This document shows positions 1 to 5,703 of a DNA stretch of 8,910 bases, piece by piece. The notes under the pieces are model-generated. The model worked only from the letters and a program-made list of their open reading frames with translations, did no database searches and was not told the origin of the DNA. The DNA comes from an uncultured Christensenellaceae bacterium. GTDB taxonomy: Bacteria; Bacillota; Clostridia; Christensenellales; Borkfalkiaceae. The stretch lies in the NCBI GenBank assembly GCA_910586985.1, contig CAJUKK010000020.1, forward strand, positions 1 to 8,910, given 5' to 3'. The position numbers were made by a program, and so were the translations under genes. The stretch's first letter is position 1. The number at the start of each line of letters is the position of its first letter.

Positions 1-15
1 GGTGAATAACCATAC

Positions 16-57
16 GGGGGAACGGTGTATCCGTTCCCCCTTCTCTTTTTTTGTTTT
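16..57 (+). terminator. Intrinsic terminator of the upstream gene
   Basis: A perfect 10-bp stem (GGGGGAACGG at 16-25 with CCGTTCCCCC at 31-40) and a 5-nt loop are followed by a T-rich tract (41-57). It faces + and closes a gene lying left of the window, whose stop codon may be the TGA at 3-5 or the TAA at 7-9. In Bacillota the gene before prmA is usually dnaJ, but nothing of its coding sequence is visible here. The terminator isolates prmA from that upstream unit. Confidence 0.9.
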
Positions 58-94
58 CTATCGGGATGAGAATCGAGAATATATTCCGTACGGG

Positions 95-123
95 TTGACA
101 TTTTGTTTTACCGAAGGTATAAT
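95..123 (+). promoter_or_regulatory. Sigma-A promoter of the prmA-rsmE-mtaB-HIT operon
   Basis: A perfect -35 TTGACA (95-100) and a perfect -10 TATAAT (118-123) are separated by 17 bp. The expected start of transcription, about 7 nt beyond the -10, is at or next to A130, the first base of the prmA start codon. This predicts a leaderless or nearly leaderless mRNA. No Shine-Dalgarno sequence could exist downstream of that start point. Confidence 0.88.
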
Positions 124-129
124 AGCCGT

Positions 130-1074
130 ATGAAATATACAGAGCTTACGGTACATACTTCCTCCGAGGGCAGCGAGCTGGTTGCCGACGTTATGTGGAA
201 TTATACGACGCACGGCGTTACGGTTTGCGACGTCAACGATATCATCTCTTTGCAGCGCGATTCCACTGTTTATTGGGACTATATGGACGAGTCTCTCATT
301 GAACCGAAGAAGACGGACGTACTCGTTAAGTGTTTTCTCTCCATGGAAAGCGCGGATGAAACGGCAAGACGGATCATGCGCGATATCGGGGATCGAAAGG
401 AACTCAGCGCGGGAGAAATCGACTTTGGAACGCTCGAATCCATCAAACGGGTGATCGAGGGCGACGATTGGATCGACGTTTGGAAAAAACACTTCCGTCC
501 GTTGCACATCGGCGCGCGAGTCGTGATCGTGCCCGAATGGATCGAGTATAAAAAGCAAACGGACGAGATCATTGTTACGCTAGATTCGAACATGGCGTTT
601 GGTACGGGCGAACATGAGACGACCTCGATGTGCCTTGAACTTTTGCAGGATTACGTAAAAGAGGACTGCGTCTGTATCGACGTTGGCTGCGGCAGCGGAA
701 TTTTAGGGATTGCCGCGGCAAAGCTCGGCGCGAAAACGTGTTATCTCACGGATATCGATACGATTGCCGTGGAGAGTGCAAAGCATAACTGCATGAAGAA
801 CGGCGTTTCGGAGCGCGTCGTGGTGGCGCATTCCAATCTGCTTGACAATGCCGAGATTAAGGGCGACGTAGTATTTGCTAACATTACGGCTGAGGTTTTG
901 AACCTGCTTGCTCCCTCGATTCCTAAAAACATGAAAAGAGACGGCGCGCTGATTCTCAGCGGGATTATCGAAAGCCGTTTGGAACTCGTCAAAAAAGCAT
1001 ACGAGGCGATGGGATTGCGCGTCGTAAAGCAATGTAAAAAGGGCGAATGGTTTGCTCTGGTTTTAACTTTTTGA
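130..1074 (+). CDS. prmA: Ribosomal protein L11 methyltransferase PrmA
   Basis: The 314-residue product is a SAM-dependent methyltransferase that modifies ribosomal protein L11 in the cytoplasm; the usual family length is about 290-315. The N-terminus (MKYTELTVHT, then an alpha/beta substrate-recognition domain to about residue 110) fits PrmA. The catalytic half carries NMAFGTGEHETT (154-165), the SAM-binding motif DVGCGSGIL (184-192) and NITA (251-254). The usual LDPG before MAFGTG reads LDSN here, a mild deviation. I chose ATG 130 because family members begin at this point. The reading frame is open back to a TTG at 103, but that lies inside the promoter. It is the first gene of an operon with rsmE and mtaB, the order known from the Bacillota dnaK region. 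Confidence 0.95.
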   Translation: MKYTELTVHTSSEGSELVADVMWNYTTHGVTVCDVNDIISLQRDSTVYWDYMDESLIEPKKTDVLVKCFLSMESADETARRIMRDIGDRKELSAGEIDFGTLESIKRVIEGDDWIDVWKKHFRPLHIGARVVIVPEWIEYKKQTDEIIVTLDSNMAFGTGEHETTSMCLELLQDYVKEDCVCIDVGCGSGILGIAAAKLGAKTCYLTDIDTIAVESAKHNCMKNGVSERVVVAHSNLLDNAEIKGDVVFANITAEVLNLLAPSIPKNMKRDGALILSGIIESRLELVKKAYEAMGLRVVKQCKKGEWFALVLTF

Positions 1075-1083
1075 GGTAAGTGT

Positions 1084-1797
1084 ATGGCTGCGCCCAAACG
1101 TTTTTTTGTAGAATATATTTCGGAGGAAGTACTGCTTACGGGCGAAGAACTCAGACATGCGCGGAGCGTTTTACGGCTCGATGCGGGGGACGAGGTTACT
1201 TTGCTCGACGGGAGCGGAGTCGAGTATTCGGCGGTCATTGCCCGTTCGGAAAAGGCGAGCATGATTTTGCACGTTACCGGTCGGCGCCTTTCGGACAGAG
1301 AGCCGAAAGCGGATGCTTACCTATTGATCGGCGCGCTTAAAGGGGATAAGACGGAGCTGGTCGTACAAAAAGCGGTGGAGCTTGGGGTCAACAGAATCGG
1401 AGTGTTTTCTTCCCGATACTGCGCGGCGTATCTGAACGAAAACAAGCTCGAACGATTGAATAAAGTTGCGCGCGAGGCGGCAAAGCAGTGTATGCGCGCC
1501 GTTGCGCCCAAGGTTGCGTATTACGATAATTTTGCCGCCGCGCTCGAAAGCGCGGACGAATATAAGAATAAACTTTTCGCTTGCGAATTTTTGCCTGCAG
1601 GTTCGGGTGAAATTGCAGAGGGAGATTCGTACGCGATTGTCGTCGGCAGCGAAGGCGGATTTACCGAAGAGGAATATCATGCTGCAGAGTCGCTCGGATT
1701 TTGCGGGGTTTCGCTCGGAAAGCGGATTTTACGCGCGGAAACGGCGGCGATCGCGCTTTTATCTGTGGTTATGTACCGCGCGGGAGAACTTCAATGA
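1084..1797 (+). CDS. rsmE: 16S rRNA (uracil(1498)-N(3))-methyltransferase RsmE
   Basis: The 237-residue product is a SPOUT-class methyltransferase that methylates N3 of U1498 in 16S rRNA, near the decoding site of the 30S subunit. An N-terminal PUA-like RNA-binding domain (about 1-70) is followed by the trefoil-knot SPOUT domain. Its signatures are visible: KAVELGVNRI (96-105), REAAKQCMRA (130-139), VGSEGGFTEEE (187-197) and LGKRILRAETA (211-221), the last two forming the SAM-binding knot. Length is normal for the family. Start ATG 1084 is preceded by GAGGT (1073-1077), which overlaps the prmA stop codon, so the two genes are probably translationally coupled. It is also joined to mtaB by an ATGA overlap. 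Confidence 0.95.
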   Translation: MAAPKRFFVEYISEEVLLTGEELRHARSVLRLDAGDEVTLLDGSGVEYSAVIARSEKASMILHVTGRRLSDREPKADAYLLIGALKGDKTELVVQKAVELGVNRIGVFSSRYCAAYLNENKLERLNKVAREAAKQCMRAVAPKVAYYDNFAAALESADEYKNKLFACEFLPAGSGEIAEGDSYAIVVGSEGGFTEEEYHAAESLGFCGVSLGKRILRAETAAIALLSVVMYRAGELQ

Positions 1798-3029
1798 AAG
1801 CGTGCGTGTTTACGCTCGGTTGTAAGATGAACGAGGTGGAGAGCGCGTCGCTTATGAGCGGGTTGGAAGAACTCGGCTATCAAACGACGGATATCCCCGA
1901 GTATGCCGACGTGTATCTGATCAATACCTGCGCCGTCACTGCAGAGGCGGAAAAAAAGAGCCGTCAGGCAATCGCGCGGTTGAGGAAGTTTAACCAAACT
2001 GCGCCCGTTATCGTATTCGGTTGTGCGGCGGAGCACAGTAAAAGCGACTTCGAGGCGCGCGACGGCGTATTGTTCGTGTTCGGCGCGCAGGCGAAGGATC
2101 GCGTTCTGGCGCAATTTAAAGCGGGGTTGAGCGCACGCGTTGATCATTTACATTGCTCGGACGAAATTTTTTGCGAACTGCCCGATCCCAAGCGCATAAA
2201 AACACGGGCGTTCGTGCGGATTCAGGACGGCTGCAATCATTTTTGCTCCTATTGTATCATTCCGTATCTCCGCGGGAGAACGAGGTCGCGGAGTTCGGAA
2301 AGTATTCTTGCTGAGGCGCGTTCGTGCGGCGCAAAGGAGATCGTTCTGACGGGAATCGATATTTCTTCCTATCGGAGCGGCGGCGACGGACTCGGAGGGC
2401 TGTTAAAAAAGCTCGGCGCGCTTGATTTGCGCGTCAGGCTCGGTTCGGTCGAGGCGGGACTAATCACGCGGGAATTTTTGCGTCAGGCGAAAGAAGCGGG
2501 AAACGTCGCACCGCATTTTCACCTCTCTTTACAGAGCGGGTCGAATGCGGTGTTAAAAGCAATGAACCGCAACTATACGCGCGAAGAGTATCTCGAAAAA
2601 TGCGCTCTCGTATATGAATATTTTCCCGATGCGGCTGTCACGACGGATATAATCGTAGGGTTCCCCTCCGAGACGGAAGCGGATTTTATCGAGTCGCTGT
2701 CCATAATCGGTTCGGCGAAGTTTGCGCACGTGCATTGTTTTCCGTACTCTCCGCGCAAGGGGACGGTTGCTTACCGCATGAAGGACTTGCCCGCCGAAGT
2801 CAAGCGGGAGCGTATGGGGCGGATACTCAAGGTGGCGGGCGACGCGGAGGAAACGTATCTTGCCCGATTCGCGGGGCGGACGCTTACGGCTCTTTTCGAA
2901 GAGGACGGAGGGTATACGGAAAATTATATCCGCGTATATTCGGAAGGAGCGCGCGAGGGCGAACTCGCGCGCGTAAGACTGGTTAAAAGAGAGCGTGACG
3001 GCTTTTTTGCCGAACGGATAGAGGTGTGA
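1794..3029 (+). CDS. mtaB: tRNA t6A37 methylthiotransferase MtaB
   Basis: The 411-residue radical-SAM enzyme converts N6-threonylcarbamoyladenosine to its 2-methylthio form (ms2t6A) at position 37 of ANN-decoding tRNAs. The N-terminal MTTase domain has three cysteines for the auxiliary iron-sulfur cluster: C10 (LGCKMN), C46 (NTCAVT) and C77 (GCAAEH). The radical-SAM motif CNHFCSYC gives C147, C151 and C154. A TRAM-like RNA-binding domain follows at about 350-411. It resembles the MtaB/YqeV branch rather than MiaB or RimO; the CKMN motif and operon position support this. It is somewhat shorter than the roughly 450 residues of B. subtilis YqeV. ATG 1794 overlaps the rsmE stop (ATGA) and has GGGAG at 1782-1786. 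The frame is open further upstream, but that extension lies in rsmE coding sequence and does not look like the family. Confidence 0.94.
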   Translation: MKACVFTLGCKMNEVESASLMSGLEELGYQTTDIPEYADVYLINTCAVTAEAEKKSRQAIARLRKFNQTAPVIVFGCAAEHSKSDFEARDGVLFVFGAQAKDRVLAQFKAGLSARVDHLHCSDEIFCELPDPKRIKTRAFVRIQDGCNHFCSYCIIPYLRGRTRSRSSESILAEARSCGAKEIVLTGIDISSYRSGGDGLGGLLKKLGALDLRVRLGSVEAGLITREFLRQAKEAGNVAPHFHLSLQSGSNAVLKAMNRNYTREEYLEKCALVYEYFPDAAVTTDIIVGFPSETEADFIESLSIIGSAKFAHVHCFPYSPRKGTVAYRMKDLPAEVKRERMGRILKVAGDAEETYLARFAGRTLTALFEEDGGYTENYIRVYSEGAREGELARVRLVKRERDGFFAERIEV

Positions 3030-3031
3030 AT

Positions 3032-3367
3032 ATGGAGAACTGTATTTTTTGTAAAATTATTGCCGGAGAGATTCCCTCCGCAAAGGTGTACGAAGACGAT
3101 GAGATGCTGATTTTTAAGGACATTCAACCCAAGGCGAAAATCCATCTTCTGTGCGTGCCCAAGCAGCACTTTGCGTATCTTGCCGAACTTGACGAGGAGA
3201 AGTCGGCTCTGCTCGGACGCATGCTGAAAAAAGTCGCCGATTTGCGCGGAGAGCTCGGGCTTGCGGACGGTTATCGGCTCGTTATCAATCAGGGCGAGCT
3301 TGCGGGGCAGACGGTGCGTCATTTGCACGTTCATATCCTCGGCGGCGAAAAGCTCGATTGGGAATAA
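3032..3367 (+). CDS. HIT-family nucleotide hydrolase (HinT-like)
   Basis: The 111-residue product is a histidine-triad protein of the HinT/PKCI branch, which hydrolyses nucleoside phosphoramidates and acyl-adenylates in the cytoplasm. The histidine triad is at the C-terminus: HLHVHILGG with H97, H99 and H101, of which the middle H99 is the expected nucleophile. The N-terminus CIFCKII (C4, C7) with H38 and H46 matches the zinc-associated version of the family. Length is typical. GAGG (3021-3024), just before the mtaB stop, places the ribosome for ATG 3032. A GTG at 3026 would add two residues and is less likely. HIT genes commonly follow mtaB in Clostridia, where rpsU and yqeY often come next; neither is present here. 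Confidence 0.93.
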   Translation: MENCIFCKIIAGEIPSAKVYEDDEMLIFKDIQPKAKIHLLCVPKQHFAYLAELDEEKSALLGRMLKKVADLRGELGLADGYRLVINQGELAGQTVRHLHVHILGGEKLDWE

Positions 3368-3400
3368 TTTGCGCGTATAAAGCGTGGAAAATCTGTCAAC

Positions 3401-3432
3401 AATCCTTCCGAATCAGACGGGAGGATTTTTTT
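3401..3432 (+). terminator. Terminator-like hairpin overlapping the next gene's ribosome binding site
   Basis: The arms AATCCTTCCG (3401-3410) and CGGGAGGATT (3418-3427) pair over 10 bp with one G-U, around a 7-nt loop. A run of seven T (3426-3432) follows and leads directly into the ATG at 3433. It has the form of an intrinsic terminator for the prmA operon. Its 3' arm contains GGGAGG (3419-3424), the only good Shine-Dalgarno sequence for the following gene. A folded hairpin would therefore both end transcription and mask translation of any read-through RNA. Confidence 0.75.
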
Positions 3433-3861
3433 ATGCGCAGATTTTGTACGGCTTTGCGGGAATGCGCCGTCGTTGCGGCGGCGGTAGCTTGCGTAATAGC
3501 GGTCATGGTATTGTTTGCCGCTCCCGTGTTCCGCGCAGGAGAGAGCTATACGCTCTATCTGGGCGGTTCGTCGTCCGCGCTTGCCGTTGAAACGGAGCAT
3601 CCGTTACAGGATAAAACGCTGTTTCAGAACGTTGCGGGAGAGAGCACCGTATACGACGGCAATTTTTATCGGGAAATCAAGGAAAGGTTTCATGCGACGT
3701 TGCTATTTACGGAAGAGGTATGCGGCGTTACGAATTATTATCTCTATTCGGGACAGTTGTGCGGCGGCGTGTACCTGAACGGAGAGCGGGTGAATCTGCA
3801 CGTCGCGGTCAGCGCGGAACAAACGGCGGTTGGAAGTCCGTTGATTTTCGGGGGATTTTAA
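3433..3861 (+). CDS. Small single-pass membrane or secreted protein, tentative YwmB-like C-terminus
   Basis: The 142-residue protein has a basic N-terminus (MRR) and one hydrophobic segment at about 12-31 (a signal anchor, or a signal peptide without a clear cleavage site). A predicted extracytoplasmic domain of about 105 residues follows, containing C97 and C110. I do not recognise the family with confidence. The last 25 residues (NLHVAV ... VGSPLIFGGF) recall the C-terminal end of YwmB-type proteins, which in Bacillus lie near spoIID and spoIIQ, but this protein is much shorter. Start ATG 3433 has GGGAGG at 3419-3424, eight bases upstream, inside a hairpin. An upstream in-frame ATG at 3358 overlaps the HIT gene and is rejected. 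The next gene is a SpoIIQ-like M23 protein, so an envelope or sporulation role is possible but unproven. Confidence 0.75.
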   Translation: MRRFCTALRECAVVAAAVACVIAVMVLFAAPVFRAGESYTLYLGGSSSALAVETEHPLQDKTLFQNVAGESTVYDGNFYREIKERFHATLLFTEEVCGVTNYYLYSGQLCGGVYLNGERVNLHVAVSAEQTAVGSPLIFGGF

Positions 3862-3866
3862 ACGGA

Positions 3867-3915
3867 CGGATTGAATTTTAAAGACAAAATCCGGAATAAG
3901 AAAAAAAATTTTTTT
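3867..3915 (+). terminator. Possible weak terminator after the 142-aa gene
   Basis: CGGATT (3867-3872) and AATCCG (3888-3893) form a 6-bp stem with a 15-nt loop. The T-run (3909-3915) lies 15 nt after the stem, too far for a classical terminator. A junction of eight A followed by seven T (3901-3915) sits there and should bend the DNA. The termination function is uncertain. Confidence 0.25.
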
Positions 3916-3976
3916 CGAACGTGTATAAAATTATTTTCTCCCGTCAAATATCTACATAGAAAATTTGGAGGACATT

Positions 3977-4651
3977 ATGAAAGAAAAATCCACAGCTAAG
4001 AAAAAATTAATTTACTACATTGTACTCGGAGTCAGCGTACTGCTCCTGATTACGGCGACCGTTCTTACGGTATACTTCGTTGTGAACGGAAACAACGATA
4101 TGCTCGAAGCGCCTCCCAAACAGGATCAACCGGTAGATCCCGATCACAATCAGCCCGTTGATCCCGACAAAAAGCCGGATAATCCCGACGACGGCAAACC
4201 GGACGATGAGGATGATAAGCCTACGGGCGGCGATACGACGGTAACGTTTACCAATCCGCTGAGTACCGTTACGGTACAGACAGGGTACGGTTTCTACGAA
4301 AATAAGACGCTCGGCTGGTTCTATGAACACGAAGGCGTCGACATTACCGCGACGGCAGGTCAGGACGTGTTCGTAATGGCGGACGGAACGATTGAAAAAA
4401 TTACGGTGGACGAAACGGTCGTTACGGAAATTATCGTAGATCACGGAAACGGCGTAAAGACGGTGTACTGTCAGGTGGAGGCTGCCAGCGGTTTAAAGGC
4501 GGGCGATAAGGTCATCAAGGGACAGTTGATTGCAAAAGTTGTCGACGGAAAGGGTAACGAGTATAAGGACGGCGCGCATTTGCACCTCGAAGTTTTGGTA
4601 AACAATGTAAATACCGATCCGACGGAATATCTCACGCTTTCCGAGAAATAA
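3977..4651 (+). CDS. Membrane-anchored M23/LytM-domain protein, SpoIIQ-like
   Basis: The 224-residue product has a basic N-terminus, one transmembrane helix at about 11-36, a Pro/Asp/Lys-rich linker with repeated PVDPD and KPD units (about 45-85), and a C-terminal LytM (peptidase M23) domain from about 90. Zinc-site residues are present: H118 and D122 (HEGVD) and H203 in HLH (201-203). The family's YxH catalytic histidine is replaced: the motif reads YCQ with Q166. That combination, the single helix and the short length resemble SpoIIQ, the forespore partner of SpoIIIAH whose LytM domain is often inactive. An ordinary M23 endopeptidase or a cell-division LytM regulator remains possible. GGAGG at 3967-3971 selects ATG 3977. 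A strong terminator (4669-4703) follows, so the gene is probably monocistronic. Confidence 0.85.
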   Translation: MKEKSTAKKKLIYYIVLGVSVLLLITATVLTVYFVVNGNNDMLEAPPKQDQPVDPDHNQPVDPDKKPDNPDDGKPDDEDDKPTGGDTTVTFTNPLSTVTVQTGYGFYENKTLGWFYEHEGVDITATAGQDVFVMADGTIEKITVDETVVTEIIVDHGNGVKTVYCQVEAASGLKAGDKVIKGQLIAKVVDGKGNEYKDGAHLHLEVLVNNVNTDPTEYLTLSEK

Positions 4652-4668
4652 GACCGATTGAGTGCAGG

Positions 4669-4703
4669 CGATCCGAAGTGAATCTTCGGATCGTTTGTTT
4701 TTT
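4669..4703 (+). terminator. Intrinsic terminator after the M23 gene
   Basis: A perfect 10-bp stem, CGATCCGAAG (4669-4678) with CTTCGGATCG (4684-4693), and a 5-nt loop are followed by TTTGTTTTTT (4694-4703). It lies 17 nt after the M23 stop codon and separates that gene from the next, which has its own promoter. Confidence 0.93.
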
Positions 4704-4770
4704 CTGCGTCGCAGCCGAAAAATTTACGTAATATCTTTTAAAAAACGACGAAAAAAATAGACGTTCTCTC

Positions 4771-4799
4771 TTGCATTTTTGCATGCGATTGTGTATAAT
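4771..4799 (+). promoter_or_regulatory. Promoter of the 256-aa membrane protein gene
   Basis: A perfect -10 TATAAT (4794-4799) sits 17 bp after a weak -35 TTGCAT (4771-4776). Transcription should start near 4806, giving a leader of about 35 nt. TTGCAT is repeated at 4779-4784, the second copy running into the palindrome GCATGC (4781-4786). An activator or repressor site there is conceivable but not demonstrated. Confidence 0.7.
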
Positions 4800-4840
4800 A
4801 AAGGAACAAATGCCGCATAGGGCGGAAAAGGACGGATTTT

Positions 4841-5611
4841 ATGGATTGGTTAAACGAACATAGCGGATTGCTGACTATTATCTGCTCGGTACTCATTATC
4901 GCGCTTCTTGCGGTAACGATCTATATCGTATACGATGTGCGTAAAAAAATTGCTTCGCAAAAGATAAATTTTCTCGGATTGTATGCGATCGATCCGAATA
5001 CGCGCGTAGCGTATGCAAAGCTCACGTTCGGAAACAAGTCGATCAACAACCTCGGGATTACCGAATTGGGCGTAAAAAACGGAGGCGTAAACTTTCCTTT
5101 TACAGCGGAGTTCCGTGCGCAGCACCGTCTTGGCGATTCGGCGCGTATTATTATCGAGCCGCGTTGCGCCATTGAATTTAAACTCAGCACGGATGATCTG
5201 AAAAAGGTTATCTTTGAAAAGAACGGAAAGAAAATGCTCAAGACGCTGCGTCTTTACGCAATAGACGTTGCGGGAAGTTGTTATCAGGGTAAGGTCAAAG
5301 CGATCAAACGGCTTGTACGGGAATTGATGATTGCTGAAGAAAAGGGCGTGCCGCACACTCCCACTTTAATGTTGCCGCAACCCGCGCAATCGGACGAGAT
5401 ACAGCCTCAACCCGAGCAGCGGGAAGAAACGGTCGTTGCTCCCGAAACGCCTTTGGAGACGCTTGCCAGAACGGAACCCGCAGAGGAGATGCCGCAGCAG
5501 GAAGAGAAAAAAACGGAAGAGACGGCGGTAGACGTTGCCGTTCAACCGGAATCCGAGGAAAAGGAAGCACCCGTTGAAACGCCCTCCGAGGTCGAAGAAG
5601 AGACGGAGTAA
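4841..5611 (+). CDS. Single-pass membrane protein with acidic, Pro/Glu-rich C-terminal tail
   Basis: I do not recognise this 256-residue protein. It has a short N-terminus, one transmembrane helix at about 9-31, and the basic stretch RKKIASQK right after it. By the positive-inside rule the bulk of the protein should be cytoplasmic. Residues about 42-160 look like a compact mixed, beta-rich domain (for example NFLGLYAIDPNTRVAYAKLT and ARIIIEPRCAIEFKLS). From about 172 to the end it is low-complexity, dominated by Glu, Pro, Gln and Thr with almost no hydrophobic clusters, and strongly acidic at the end (VEEETE). AAGGA (4828-4832) precedes ATG 4841. It has its own promoter, and the next possible stop signal is the hairpin at 5658-5703. 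A scaffold or membrane-tether role is a guess. Confidence 0.85.
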   Translation: MDWLNEHSGLLTIICSVLIIALLAVTIYIVYDVRKKIASQKINFLGLYAIDPNTRVAYAKLTFGNKSINNLGITELGVKNGGVNFPFTAEFRAQHRLGDSARIIIEPRCAIEFKLSTDDLKKVIFEKNGKKMLKTLRLYAIDVAGSCYQGKVKAIKRLVRELMIAEEKGVPHTPTLMLPQPAQSDEIQPQPEQREETVVAPETPLETLARTEPAEEMPQQEEKKTEETAVDVAVQPESEEKEAPVETPSEVEEETE

Positions 5612-5654
5612 GCGCTCATTTCACACAATCGGTATATTTAAAATATAAAGATCA

Positions 5655-5660
5655 TATAAT
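5655..5660 (+). promoter_or_regulatory. Possible -10 element upstream of the M1 peptidase gene
   Basis: A perfect TATAAT is present at 5655-5660, but the expected -35 position (5632-5637, GTATAT) does not match consensus. If used, transcription would start near 5667, inside the 5' arm of the hairpin at 5658-5699. The RNA would then lack the outer stem that covers the ribosome binding site. Confidence 0.4.
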
Positions 5661-5703
5661 AACCTGTCGCATGCCCATATCGGCAAGCGGGAGGTTATTT
5701 TTT
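5658..5703 (+). terminator. Terminator-like hairpin overlapping the M1 gene's ribosome binding site
   Basis: The symmetric stem is AATAACCT (5658-5665) with AGGTTATT (5692-5699), then CGC (5668-5670) with GCG (5687-5689), then TGCC (5672-5675) with GGCA (5682-5685), closed by a 6-nt loop. Six T (5698-5703) follow and the ATG comes immediately after. GGGAGG (5689-5694), the Shine-Dalgarno sequence of the next gene, lies in the 3' arm. The layout matches the hairpin at 3401-3432. It probably terminates transcription from the 256-aa gene. Confidence 0.75.

Noticed and set aside
103..129. TTG-initiated N-terminal extension of PrmA
   Set aside because: It lies between the -35 and -10 elements, so it would not be transcribed, and family members begin at the ATG at 130.
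4704..4714. Short palindrome CTGCGTCGCAG after the M23 terminator
   Set aside because: The loop is too small for a stable hairpin and nothing is associated with it.
5671..5703. In-frame ATG upstream start for the M1 peptidase
   Set aside because: There is no ribosome binding site, it lies in the hairpin, and it would put a polar stretch before a good lipoprotein signal peptide.
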